Source of the DNA: Lachnospiraceae bacterium
GTDB lineage: Bacteria; Bacillota; Clostridia; Lachnospirales; Lachnospiraceae
Length of the DNA stretch: 59,380 nt
NCBI GenBank assembly: GCA_009774215.1
Contig: VSNH01000006.1
Location: 1 to 59,380 of the forward strand
Direction of reading: 5' to 3'
The position numbers were made by a program, and so were the translations under genes. The notes under the pieces were generated by a model. It searched no databases. It had not been told where the DNA came from and saw nothing but the letters and a program-made list of their open reading frames with translations. Positions 42,749 to 51,289 of the stretch are shown here, one piece after another (the first letter of the stretch is position 1; each line of letters starts with the position of its first letter).

Positions 42749-43519
42749 GTGGAGAAGAATATTTTTTTAGTCATGAACGATCTCATATACGACATATATG
42801 GCTGGCAGAATTTATTGGATATCAGGGACGACTTTTTCCAGCGCCTCAGGATCATTATCCCGTTTCAATACGCCAGCATTCTGTTTAAAGTGAGCGGAGA
42901 CGCACAGCACGTCACACTCGGTCATCCGATCTGCTTTCCGCAGAGCTTCCTTCCGGCTGAGCAGGCATACCTGGCCAGCGAGCAGGACACAGACTATCTC
43001 CTGTGGAACCTCTACTCCAAAGAGTCCAAGCTCCTTCGCGCGAGCGATGTCCTCGATGAAGAAAAACGGCTCAACTCGCCGCTGTACGTGAATTGTTACA
43101 GAAAGTTCAATGTCTACGACGATATGCAGCTCACAATCGTCTCGCAGGGCGAACTGCTCGGACTGCTTACGCTTTACCGCACGCGCGAGGACGGTGCTTT
43201 CTCCTCCGAGAATATGTTTTTTCTGCGCGCTCTCGGCATGCATCTGAACGCGTCCATCCGCCGCATCCTTATGCCCGATGTCGGCATCTCTTCCGACAGA
43301 GAGAATCTGACATTGAGCGGACTGCAGAAGGATTGCGGACTCACACCGCGCGAGACTGAAATCCTGCGGCATCTGCGCCTCCTTGAGACAAATACGGAAA
43401 TCGCGAATGCACTCGGCATTCGCGAAAGTACGCTGCAAAAACATCTCCAGAACCTGTTCCGGAAACTCAATGTAACCTCCCGCTGGGAAGTGTTACGACT
43501 CTTTGCCGGAGTTCTGTAG
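42749..43519 (+). CDS. LuxR-type transcriptional regulator
   Basis: 256 residues: an N-terminal GAF-like sensor region (about 10-180, with FQYASILFKVSG and the DDMQLTIVSQGELLGLLTLYR strand pair) and a C-terminal LuxR helix-turn-helix (about 200-255, LTPRETEILRHLRLLETNTE then IANALGIRESTLQKHLQNLF). The GTG at 42749 is chosen: AAGGGGG lies upstream and the promoter -10 is at 42721, so earlier starts are untranscribed. Divergent from patA, so the likely regulator of that operon. Its end is eight bases from the convergent small gene. Confidence 0.88.
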   Translation: MEKNIFLVMNDLIYDIYGWQNLLDIRDDFFQRLRIIIPFQYASILFKVSGDAQHVTLGHPICFPQSFLPAEQAYLASEQDTDYLLWNLYSKESKLLRASDVLDEEKRLNSPLYVNCYRKFNVYDDMQLTIVSQGELLGLLTLYRTREDGAFSSENMFFLRALGMHLNASIRRILMPDVGISSDRENLTLSGLQKDCGLTPRETEILRHLRLLETNTEIANALGIRESTLQKHLQNLFRKLNVTSRWEVLRLFAGVL

Positions 43520-43527
43520 GTGTCTGT

Positions 43528-43722
43528 CTATCCGCAGTCCGGATCCTCCGCGTCAAACAGCTTTCCCGTGGCAAAAGGGCTCCCCACGTCGCAGCGCCCG
43601 TGGTGGTACGCCTTCTTCCGTTCTCCCCCGTGAAGCTCCTCCGAAGTTTCCACCTTAATTCGGCTAACCCCGTCTTTGGTCAAATTGTCCAGCATTTTGA
43701 TGACATCGTCAATTTCACTCAT
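43528..43722 (-). CDS. 64-residue protein of unknown function at the end of the siroheme operon
   Basis: Acidic N-terminal helix (SEIDDVIKMLDNLTKDGVSR), then a C-terminal half with His43?-type metal-friendly residues: HGG, YHHGRCDVGSP and EDPDCG (three His, two Cys). GGAGG precedes the ATG, and the gene follows hemL by 27 bp on the same strand. No membrane or signal segment. Not recognised. The His/Cys content and position suggest a link to metal or tetrapyrrole handling, but that is a guess. Confidence 0.78.
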   Translation of the reverse strand: MSEIDDVIKMLDNLTKDGVSRIKVETSEELHGGERKKAYHHGRCDVGSPFATGKLFDAEDPDCG

Positions 43723-43749
43723 CTGTTTTCCTCCTTATGCTCCTATCCC

Positions 43750-45198
43750 TTATTCTGTCCCGTTCTCATCTGCATATTCCGCACGCCTGTTCCGTCCACC
43801 CCGGCCGACGCACGCCGCCACCGCCTCGCAGGTTTCCCCGATCAACTCGTCCGAGTGGGCGTCCGACACGAACATGGCCTCAAACTGTGACGGCGCCACA
43901 TAGATGCCCCGCTCCAGCATCCTGTTGAAATAAGCCGCAAACGCCTCCCTGTCGCACCGGCACGCGTCCTCGTAATTTTCCACCCGCCGAACCCGTTCCC
44001 ACTGTTCCTGTTCTTTTCCTGCCCTTTCTCCCAAAAACCCGGAGACATCCGCCTCCCGCCCGGAAGTCCAAACCCCCGCCGCAGGCAGCGGCGCATCAAG
44101 CAGGCAATCACCTGGCTCGCTGCCCGAGGGGACAAAAAACGCCGACAGCAGCGAGCCCGCCCGGTTCACCGTAAGCCCCGCGCTCCGATAAGCCTCCGCC
44201 AGCGTCCGCGCCCGCCTGTCAATCCGCTCATAGATGCCCGGATCATCCATCAATATTTTCAGCGTTGCAATGCCCGCCGCCACCGCCACCGGATTTCCCG
44301 ACAGCGTGCCTGCCTGATAGACAGCCCCGAGGGGCGCAACGCTTGACATGATATCCCGCCTGCCGCCGTAAGCCGCCAGCGGCATCCCGCCGCCCACAAT
44401 CTTTCCAAACGTGTACAGGTCGGCATGCACACCCGTATATTCAGACGCGCCGCCAAGACCCAGCCGGAATCCCGTGATCACCTCATCGAAAAGTAGAAGA
44501 GCCCCGTTCTCTTTCGTGATGCGGCGCAGAAATTCTAAAAAACCCGGTTTCGGCGGCACAACTCCCATATTTGCCGCCACCGGCTCCACCACGACCGCGG
44601 CCACCTGTCCGTGGTTTTCCTCCATCAGCGTGCGCACGGATTCCTCATCATTGTAGACTGCCGTCAGCGTGGAAGCCGCATATCCTTCCGGCACGCCGGC
44701 ACTGTCCGGCACGGACTGGGTCATAAGCCCCGAGCCCGCCTTCACCAGCAGTCCGTCGGAATGGCCGTGGTAATTTCCGGCAAACTTGACGATTTTTTCC
44801 CGGCCCGTGAAGCCTCTCGCCACGCGCACGGCGCTCATCACCGCCTCTGTGCCGGAGCTGACCAGACGCACCATCTCTACATCCGGCACACAGGCACCTA
44901 TCAGCTCCGCCAGCTCCACTTCCCCCGCTGTCGGCGCGCCGAAGGTAAGCCCACCTGCACACGCCCTCTGCACCGCCTCCACCACCTGCGGATGCGCATG
45001 TCCCAGAATGCCGGGCCCCCAGGAACAGACATAATCCAGATACCGATTGCCGTCCACGTCATAGAGCCATGGGCCCTCAGCCCTCTCCACGAAAAAGGGG
45101 TGTCCGCCCACCGCGCCAAACGCCCGCACGGGGGAGTTGACCCCGCCGGGAATCAGATACTGTGCCTTCTCATAAAGTTGTTCCGATTTACCGCCCAT
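43750..45198 (-). CDS. hemL: Glutamate-1-semialdehyde 2,1-aminomutase
   Basis: Makes 5-aminolevulinate from glutamate semialdehyde, with PLP/PMP. Motifs: N-terminal YLIPGGVNSPVRAF, GTEAVMSAVRVARGFTGR, LLLFDEVITGFR and PLP lysine Lys266 in TFGKIVGGGMP; C-terminal NYEDACRCDREAFAAYF and ERGIYVAPSQFEAMFVS. At 482 residues it is about 50 longer than usual; the extra is a hydrophilic insertion near 358-404 (Gly/Glu/Arg-rich). Start at 45198 after GGGAGG. Works with hemA, seven kilobases upstream in the same operon-like run. Confidence 0.95.
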   Translation of the reverse strand: MGGKSEQLYEKAQYLIPGGVNSPVRAFGAVGGHPFFVERAEGPWLYDVDGNRYLDYVCSWGPGILGHAHPQVVEAVQRACAGGLTFGAPTAGEVELAELIGACVPDVEMVRLVSSGTEAVMSAVRVARGFTGREKIVKFAGNYHGHSDGLLVKAGSGLMTQSVPDSAGVPEGYAASTLTAVYNDEESVRTLMEENHGQVAAVVVEPVAANMGVVPPKPGFLEFLRRITKENGALLLFDEVITGFRLGLGGASEYTGVHADLYTFGKIVGGGMPLAAYGGRRDIMSSVAPLGAVYQAGTLSGNPVAVAAGIATLKILMDDPGIYERIDRRARTLAEAYRSAGLTVNRAGSLLSAFFVPSGSEPGDCLLDAPLPAAGVWTSGREADVSGFLGERAGKEQEQWERVRRVENYEDACRCDREAFAAYFNRMLERGIYVAPSQFEAMFVSDAHSDELIGETCEAVAACVGRGGRNRRAEYADENGTE

Positions 45199-45210
45199 AC
45201 CATCCTCCCA

Positions 45211-45314
45211 ATATATGTGAAGAATGCCGTATTTCAGGCATTCTCCCGAGTGAGACTTCGTACTTCTTGGCGTCCCGTCAAATAGCGGGACGTCTTTAGA
45301 AGTACTTCTCACTC
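45211..45314 (-). repeat. Nested hairpins between hemB and hemL
   Basis: Minus strand: a three-part nested stem AGTGAGA/TCTCACT, GTACTTCT/AGAAGTAC and CGTCCCG/CGGGACG (45250-45314), then a second hairpin GAATGCC/GGCATTC (45216-45238). There is no T-tract, so it is more likely an mRNA-stability element than a terminator. Confidence 0.6.
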
Positions 45315-46268
45315 TGACCACTCCACCACATCCAAAGCATGATAGGTAATGATAATCTTCGCGCCCGCGCGCTTCATGGCCGTGAGATTCTCCAACACAA
45401 TCCTTCTTTCATCGATCCACCCGTTGGCGGCGGCCGCCTTTACCATGGCGTACTCCCCGCTCACATTGTACACCGCAAGAGGCATGTCAAAGGTGAGCGC
45501 CGCCTCCTTTAAGACGTCCAGATAGGCAAGGGCAGGTTTGACCATCACAATGTCCGCCCCCTCCTCTATGTCCGCGCGGATTTCCCGCAGCGCCTCCTGC
45601 CCGTTGGCAAAGTCCATCTGGTAGCTTTTGCGGTCACCGAATCCCGGCGCCGACTGCGCCGCGTCCCGAAACGGCCCATAATAGGCGGAGGCAAATTTCG
45701 CACTGTATGCCATAATCGGCGTCTGGGTAAATCCTGCCCGGTCGAGTCCCTCCCGTATAGCCGCCACCCTGCCGTCCATCATATCAGAAGGAGCCACCAT
45801 ATCCGCTCCCGCTTCCGCAAGGCTCACCGCCATCTTCACCAGATACGGCAGCGTCTCGTCATTCAGAATCTCCTCCCCGCGCACCATCCCACAGTGCCCG
45901 TGGGAAGTGTATTCGCACAGACACACATCCGCCACGATATAGATTTCCGGGTACTTCTCCCGCATATGGCGGACCGCCCGCCGGGTGATGCCGTCGGGGG
46001 CATAGGCCTGGCTCCCCTGCGGATCTTTGTATGTCGGAATGCCGAAGAGCATAACGCCCCCGATGCCCGTCTCTCTCACCCGGTCTAAGATTTCGTCCAG
46101 ACAGTCAATGGAATATTGAAATACTCCCGGCATGGATTCCACAGGATTCTTCACGTTTTCCCCCTCTGTCACAAAAATCGGATAGATAAAGTCCTTTGGA
46201 TGCAGTCTCGTCTCCTGCATCACAGCGCGGATTCTCTCATCCCTTCTCAATCTTCTGAATCGATACAT
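45309..46268 (-). CDS. hemB: Porphobilinogen synthase (delta-aminolevulinate dehydratase)
   Basis: Condenses two 5-aminolevulinate molecules to porphobilinogen. 319 residues; zinc-type active-site stretch ADVCLCEYTSHGHCG (about 116-130), Schiff-base lysines in MAYSAKFASAYYGPFR (about 190-205) and in IVMVKPALAYLD (about 245-256). The Cys-rich loop indicates the zinc-dependent form. Start at 46268 after GGAGGTAA. It is separated from the cobA-hemD gene by a family B repeat. Confidence 0.97.
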   Translation of the reverse strand: MYRFRRLRRDERIRAVMQETRLHPKDFIYPIFVTEGENVKNPVESMPGVFQYSIDCLDEILDRVRETGIGGVMLFGIPTYKDPQGSQAYAPDGITRRAVRHMREKYPEIYIVADVCLCEYTSHGHCGMVRGEEILNDETLPYLVKMAVSLAEAGADMVAPSDMMDGRVAAIREGLDRAGFTQTPIMAYSAKFASAYYGPFRDAAQSAPGFGDRKSYQMDFANGQEALREIRADIEEGADIVMVKPALAYLDVLKEAALTFDMPLAVYNVSGEYAMVKAAAANGWIDERRIVLENLTAMKRAGAKIIITYHALDVVEWSE

Positions 46269-46278
46269 GGTTATTACC

Positions 46279-46366
46279 TCCATTCCGAAGCGCCTTTTGC
46301 TGAGGAACGCGGGCCAAACTCAAATTCGGCTCTGCGATCCCGAGTTTGTGGCTCCGGCACAAACTC
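46279..46366. repeat. Dispersed multi-hairpin intergenic element, copy 2 (family B)
   Basis: Shares ATTCCGAAGC, GCTGAGGAACGCG and AAATTCGGCTCTGCGAT with 13034-13129. The hairpin CGAGTTTGTG/CACAAACTCG (46340-46366) replaces GGAATTTGTG/CACAAATTCC, with changes on both arms. Confidence 0.7.
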
Positions 46367-46417
46367 GCGCCCGAACTTGTTCGGGAGTTGAAACAATCAA
46401 CACATCCGTGTGATTTC

Positions 46418-48100
46418 TCAATCTTGTCTCCCTTCCCTGCACAGACAGTCCGCAATTGCCTCCACGTCGGCCTCCGCCGCAACCAGGGGCGGCTCTGTCA
46501 CATACTTTCGCACTTCTTTTGCACACTGTTCCCCGATGCAGACATAACGGCTCCTCGTATTTCTGATGCCTTTCTTCTCCATGCCTTCAACATAAGCTCT
46601 CGCGCCCATGGCGGAGCCAAAGACAATATAATCCGGCTCCTTTGTGATCACCGCGTCACGCCTCTGCTCCTGCACGCCCAGCTCATAGAGGGCATATTCC
46701 TCATAAGGGATTCCCCGCTCGCGGAAAATCCGTGGCAGCACATCGCTCCCCTGCTTTGCGCGCAGGAGCAGCACCCCGCATCGCGCCTCACCTGTTCTTA
46801 GAGACTTTCCGCCCGCATCCATGCTTGTCACGCCGTTAAAGCCCTGCTGTCCGTTCAGGTTTTCATCTTCCACATCCCGGCACTCCTCCCTGCCGTCCTT
46901 CCTGTTCTCCACCTGCTCTGTCATAAGGATATGCGCAAGTCCCCCTGCCAGATGTGCCGCATCATAGACCTGCGGCATATAATCCTCGTAAATCCCGGCC
47001 TCTTGAAGCGCCAACGCCGTCCCCGGGCCGATCACCGCGATTTTCTTATCGGCAAGCGTTCTCAAGTCCCGCCGTTCCCGCCGCATTTTATCCAGAAACA
47101 CCTGCACCCCGTTTGGACTGGTAAAGACAAGCCATCCATAGTCCGCAAACGCCGGCAGGGGCTCCCGGGCGGGTTTGATTTCCATAAAATGCATATCCCA
47201 CGGCTGTGCGCCCTTTTCCCGGAGCACGTCGAACAGCCTGTGCGCGAAGTGCGCCGTCCCGGTCACGCCAACCGTGATTCCCGACAAGGGCATTTGAATG
47301 AAAGTTTCCCGCTCTACCTCTGCTTTGCCTTCTCCCTCCATGATGAGCTCCAGCTTCGCCACCGCGCCGACCACGATCACCGCCGGGGCGGTAAGCCCCC
47401 GCTCCGCCGCCCTGGCAACAAGCTCAAAAAGCGGCGCCCTCACCACTCTCTGCCTCTCCGTCGTTCCATCCATAACAATAGCGCTTGGCGTAAGCCTGTC
47501 CTTTCCGGCCGCGAGCAGTCCTACAACGATCTTTGCCAGATGGTGCATCCCCATCAGGATTACCAGCGTGCCCTTAAGCCGTGCCAGCGTCTGAAAATCC
47601 AGTTTCAATTCCTCTTTGCCGCCCGCCCCTGCCGCCGTTCCCGTCACCACCGTCACACTGTCGGAAAGCCCCCTGTGGGTCACCGGAATCCCTGCCGCCG
47701 CAGGAACCGCTATTGCCGACGTAATGCCGGGTATCACCTCGCAACGGACACCCGCGTCCCGCAGCGCGATAAATTCTTCCCCGCCTCTGCCGAACACATA
47801 GGGGTCGCCGCCCTTCAGGCGCACCACCGTCTTCCCCGCCCGCGCCTTTTCCACGAGAAGGGCATTGATTGCAAGCTGTCCCCTGCTGTGGCATTGATAC
47901 CGTTTTCCCACATATATTTTTTCACAGTCAGGCCGCGTCCACTGTAACAGTTCCTCAGTCACCAGGCTGTCATAGACCACCGTATCGCATTTCTGCAGAG
48001 CCTTTAATGCCCTCAGCGTCAAAAGTTCCGCGTCGCCGCAGCCGCCGCCTGTCAGATATACCTTTCCCCCGCTCACTCTCACCCTTCTCCCTAATTCCAC
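46418..48100 (-). CDS. cobA-hemD: Uroporphyrinogen-III C-methyltransferase / uroporphyrinogen-III synthase fusion
   Basis: 560 residues with two enzymes: CobA/SUMT (about 10-255; GGGCGDAELLTLRA, LKGGDPYVFGRGGEE and the ITSAIAVPAAAGIPVTHRG region) making precorrin-2, and HemD (about 270-555) closing the macrocycle to uroporphyrinogen III. HemD carries a hydrophilic insertion at about 395-440 (Glu/Arg/Asn/Gly-rich). The start is uncertain: ATG at 48100 or GTG at 48076, the latter better placed after GGGAGAAGG. It lies 48 bp after hemC. Confidence 0.94.
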   Translation of the reverse strand: MELGRRVRVSGGKVYLTGGGCGDAELLTLRALKALQKCDTVVYDSLVTEELLQWTRPDCEKIYVGKRYQCHSRGQLAINALLVEKARAGKTVVRLKGGDPYVFGRGGEEFIALRDAGVRCEVIPGITSAIAVPAAAGIPVTHRGLSDSVTVVTGTAAGAGGKEELKLDFQTLARLKGTLVILMGMHHLAKIVVGLLAAGKDRLTPSAIVMDGTTERQRVVRAPLFELVARAAERGLTAPAVIVVGAVAKLELIMEGEGKAEVERETFIQMPLSGITVGVTGTAHFAHRLFDVLREKGAQPWDMHFMEIKPAREPLPAFADYGWLVFTSPNGVQVFLDKMRRERRDLRTLADKKIAVIGPGTALALQEAGIYEDYMPQVYDAAHLAGGLAHILMTEQVENRKDGREECRDVEDENLNGQQGFNGVTSMDAGGKSLRTGEARCGVLLLRAKQGSDVLPRIFRERGIPYEEYALYELGVQEQRRDAVITKEPDYIVFGSAMGARAYVEGMEKKGIRNTRSRYVCIGEQCAKEVRKYVTEPPLVAAEADVEAIADCLCREGRQD

Positions 48101-48148
48101 AGCCAGTCTGCTGATTTATGTTTCCTTCACAATCTGCACACCCGCTTT

Positions 48149-49333
48149 CTATTTTTCTGTTCCGTTATCGGCTGCACCGCACGCCGTTTTTTCCTGTCGG
48201 CTTTTCACTTTCCGCGCCGCTTCCCGTGCCAGCCGCCTGCCTTCCTCGATGTTGACCAATCCGGTCACGTTGATCCGTCTCTCCGCATACATCACGTCGA
48301 GAAGCAGTCTGCCCGCTCCGCCCGCCGTTTCCAAACTATGCCCGGCCTGCTCGCGCCCTGCTTCCGGGCCATACATAGCCGACTCCCGCTCCCCGCCACA
48401 ATTATGTCCGTATTTTCCAAGCCTGCACCACGCCGCCGCGGCCTCACTGCAGTCCGCCGAAAGCTGCGCCAGCGCCTCCCGCTCAACAAAATAGCAAAGC
48501 TCTGTCTCCGCATCCGAAATCTCTTTACAGATTCCGGCCGCCGCGGAGCCTTCCACCGCCTCCACCGCAAGGATGCCCTGACATGCCGCCGGCAGAAACA
48601 CTTCCGGGGAGAGCGGATAAAAGTCAAAGGCCTCTTCCCCGTCAGAACCTATTCCCAGCCGATCCAGTCCCGCCTTCGCCAGAATAATGCCGTCGTAACG
48701 GCCCTCCTGCAGTTTGCGAAGCCTGGTGTCCACATTACCGCGGATTTCCTCACAGATTACGTTCTCCCAGATTTTTCCTGCGAGGAGCTGCCGCCGCCTG
48801 CTGCCGGTACCGAGGCGGAATATATGGCCGCCGTCCCCCGACATTGCCCGCGCCGTACTCTCTTCTGCCAGCCTGCCTTCGCATCCCCGGCAGACTTCCC
48901 GCCATGCTCTCGATCCCGTCCGGTCTTTCTTCTCCGTATCTTCTACGCTCACCAATTCGCGTTCCCCATATAAATTCTGCCGCAAAACCGGCACTCTGCC
49001 TCCCTTCGGCGCCACGAGCACGTCCCGCGCATCAGCCCTCGGCAGCACCGCAGCAGTCGTCAGCCCGTCCGCCAGCTTCATGGGCAGATCCTTCGCGGAA
49101 TGTACCGCCAGATCAATCTGCCCGGCGAGCAGCGCCCGCTCCAGTTCTGAAGCAAACACCCCCTTGTCGCCAAGCGCCGAAAGCGGCCTGTCCTGAATCC
49201 GGTCTCCCCTGGTGCGCAAAATGACCAGCTCAGTCACTATGTCGCCGCACGCCCTTTCCATGGCTTCCTGCACAAGTGCCGCCTGTCGCAAAGCCAGTTT
49301 GCTCCCTCTGGTGCCAATTCTGATTTTGTTCAT
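48149..49333 (-). CDS. hemC: Hydroxymethylbilane synthase (porphobilinogen deaminase)
   Basis: Polymerises four porphobilinogens. Motifs: IRIGTRGSKLALRQA at the start, DLAVHSAKDLPMKL (about 74-87), GTGSRRRQL (176-184), IRGNVDTRLRKL (197-208). It is 394 residues against the usual 300-320. An insertion of about 55 residues precedes the GTGSRR loop (about 113-172), and a second of about 25-30 lies after the probable cofactor Cys295 (LSADCSEAAAAWCRLGKYG), where the normal motif is GGC-x2-P. The start at 49333 is fixed by the family N-terminus. A 15-bp palindrome like the hem operators lies inside the gene (48253-48267). Confidence 0.93.
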   Translation of the reverse strand: MNKIRIGTRGSKLALRQAALVQEAMERACGDIVTELVILRTRGDRIQDRPLSALGDKGVFASELERALLAGQIDLAVHSAKDLPMKLADGLTTAAVLPRADARDVLVAPKGGRVPVLRQNLYGERELVSVEDTEKKDRTGSRAWREVCRGCEGRLAEESTARAMSGDGGHIFRLGTGSRRRQLLAGKIWENVICEEIRGNVDTRLRKLQEGRYDGIILAKAGLDRLGIGSDGEEAFDFYPLSPEVFLPAACQGILAVEAVEGSAAAGICKEISDAETELCYFVEREALAQLSADCSEAAAAWCRLGKYGHNCGGERESAMYGPEAGREQAGHSLETAGGAGRLLLDVMYAERRINVTGLVNIEEGRRLAREAARKVKSRQEKTACGAADNGTEK

Positions 49334-49375
49334 GTTTCCGGCATTCCTTCCTCTGATTATACAACCGACAGCCAA

Positions 49376-50026
49376 TCAAATGCTCCCGCTCTTAACCAGA
49401 TTCGTCAACTCCTCCGCAGTTACCTTCTTTTTTCTCTCCAAACATTCCATACAGTAAGAAAACAGCTCCTCAAACAGCTTTTTCCTGTCTTCCTCCCCCG
49501 CTACCAGTTCCAATACCAAAGGCCGTATTTGACCCAACAAGTTAATCACTTCCCCGAATGACTCCGGCAGCATCCCCGCAATCTCCTGTCTCACCCACGA
49601 TGCCGCCAGCGGACTTTTCCCGTCTGTGGAAATCCCAACGGTAAGCGGTCCCTCCTTCACAAGCGCCGGGAAGAAAAAGGTACATCTCTCTCTGTCATCC
49701 ACCACATTGACGGGAATCCGCTTTTCTTTGCAGATATCCGCAATCCGTCCGTTTAGCGCCTCGTCGTCCGTAGCCGCAACCACAAAATCCGCGCCCCGCA
49801 GATCTTCCGCCCGAAAAGCCCGCTCCTCAAAATGAAGGGAGACCGCCGCGTCCTTTTGCAGCGACTCTCCCTGTATTCTCACGCACGCCTCAATATCCGG
49901 CGCAATCACCGTCAGTTTCGGATCGAAGGCAAGCAGCTTTTCCACTTTTCGGGCAGCCACTTTTCCGCCGCCCACAATCACGCCGCGTTTTCCCTCAAGT
50001 TCCACAAAAAAAGGAAAATATCCCAT
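49376..50026 (-). CDS. Precorrin-2 dehydrogenase / sirohydrochlorin ferrochelatase (Met8/SirC/CysG-N type)
   Basis: Oxidises precorrin-2 to sirohydrochlorin using NAD and may insert iron to give siroheme. 216 residues: Rossmann start MGYFPFFVELEGKRGVIVGG then GKVAARKVEKLL, VAATDDEALN and the NVVDDRERCTFFFPA strand typical of this family, then a helical C-terminal domain (GKSPLAASWVRQEIAGMLP). No separate chelatase gene is in the window, so a bifunctional Met8-like role is plausible. An operator-like palindrome is 23 bp upstream of the start. Confidence 0.93.
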   Translation of the reverse strand: MGYFPFFVELEGKRGVIVGGGKVAARKVEKLLAFDPKLTVIAPDIEACVRIQGESLQKDAAVSLHFEERAFRAEDLRGADFVVAATDDEALNGRIADICKEKRIPVNVVDDRERCTFFFPALVKEGPLTVGISTDGKSPLAASWVRQEIAGMLPESFGEVINLLGQIRPLVLELVAGEEDRKKLFEELFSYCMECLERKKKVTAEELTNLVKSGSI

Positions 50027-50048
50027 GCAAATGCTCCCTATTATCGCA

Positions 50049-50063
50049 TGACCAAATCGGTCA
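50049..50063. promoter_or_regulatory. Palindromic operator upstream of the sirC-type gene
   Basis: TGACCAAATCGGTCA, a 15-bp palindrome (TGACC-N5-GGTCA), 23 bp before the start codon. It matches the site upstream of hemA at 51290-51304. Confidence 0.65.
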
Positions 50064-50123
50064 GCGCATTGCCGCCCACACCAGATTTCCTATTCCCCTT
50101 CTATAAATATCTGGCGTAAACAA

Positions 50124-51245
50124 TCACTTCAGCGCCTTCAAAACCGCTTCAAAGGAGCCGCTGTCCAACCCGTCCCGCAGCAGATAGAGCAGTTTTTCCG
50201 CCGAGAAATCCGCGTACCGCTCCTTCCAGTGCGTGTCAGCCTCCGTAAACCGGTGGAATGCCAGCGCCTTGCAGAGCTTTTCCAGCTCCTCCGCAAGAAT
50301 CTCCTCCGCGTCCGCAAACGCCTGCTGCTTGCGCCTGTTGTTCTCCTCCGCCAGCTTTTTGATATCATCCAATGCCACGAGACGGCAATGCGCCAGTTTC
50401 CCGATCTCCGCATCCAGATCCGGCGGCATGGATATGTCGATAAAAAGCCGATTCTTCGGAGACTGCATTGCCTCTCTGACCCGTCCTGCCGTCAGCGTAT
50501 AGTGGGGACTGGCGGTTGCCGATATAATGGCGTCCGCCTCTTCCAAGGCGGCATAGCGGTTCTGATAATCCACATGCTCCACCTGCTCGCCGCCGCTTTG
50601 ACAGATGCCTTTGTGCGACCGCACCGTAGCTATGATGCGGACATTTTTCTGACTGAGCAGATTCTTTAAAATAATGCCGCCCATCTGCCCGCTGCTGCCC
50701 ATCAGCAGCACCGTTTTATGAGGTATCGGCAGATGCGCCACTTCATTGACTGCCAGAGTCGATACAGAGACCGCCGTCTTAGAGATCATCGTCTCTGTCT
50801 TCACCCGCTTGGCACAGGCGAGCGCCGCCTGAAAAACCGTGTTCAGCTCATACCCGGTATACCCGGCTTCCTTTGCGGAAAGATAGGCGTCCCGCGTCTG
50901 CCCGAGAATCTCATCCTCCCCGATGACCATGGACTCCATGCCGCATACCACGCGGAAAAGATGGTGCAATGCTCTTTGCCCCTGATATCTTCTAACAAGC
51001 TTTCTGATCTGTTCGCCGTCGCACTCCGAAAATGTCTCCAGTGTCTCCTCCAACGCCCGGAAACGATTTTCCTCCCCCGACACATAAATTTCCGTGCGGT
51101 TGCAGGTGGAGAGGAGCACACACGCCTCCACCCCCGCGGCCGCATGGACTTTTCTCAGGAAATCATCTGTCTTTTCTTTTGGGATGTAAAACTTCTCCCG
51201 CTCCCCGGAATCCGCCGTTTTATGACTGATACTGATACACTCCAT
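50124..51245 (-). CDS. hemA: Glutamyl-tRNA reductase
   Basis: NADPH-dependent first step of tetrapyrrole synthesis from Glu-tRNA. 373 residues: catalytic Cys48 in LLSTCNRTEIYV, GMESMVIGEDEILGQTRDAY (about 105-125), NADPH-binding VLLMGSSGQMGG (about 185-196), then a shortened helical dimerisation domain. The length is at the short end of the family. First of the hem run; a palindromic site is 45 bp upstream. GGAG lies upstream of the ATG. Confidence 0.96.
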   Translation of the reverse strand: MECISISHKTADSGEREKFYIPKEKTDDFLRKVHAAAGVEACVLLSTCNRTEIYVSGEENRFRALEETLETFSECDGEQIRKLVRRYQGQRALHHLFRVVCGMESMVIGEDEILGQTRDAYLSAKEAGYTGYELNTVFQAALACAKRVKTETMISKTAVSVSTLAVNEVAHLPIPHKTVLLMGSSGQMGGIILKNLLSQKNVRIIATVRSHKGICQSGGEQVEHVDYQNRYAALEEADAIISATASPHYTLTAGRVREAMQSPKNRLFIDISMPPDLDAEIGKLAHCRLVALDDIKKLAEENNRRKQQAFADAEEILAEELEKLCKALAFHRFTEADTHWKERYADFSAEKLLYLLRDGLDSGSFEAVLKALK

Positions 51246-51289
51246 TTTTTCTGTCGCTTACTCCTCATAACATCTTCAGCCAGAGAGTT

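Noticed and set aside
46931..47947. Plus-strand 338-codon open frame across the cobA-hemD gene
   Set aside because: Antisense to a gene with clear enzyme motifs; no ribosome site; Arg/His/Pro-rich composition of a shadow frame.
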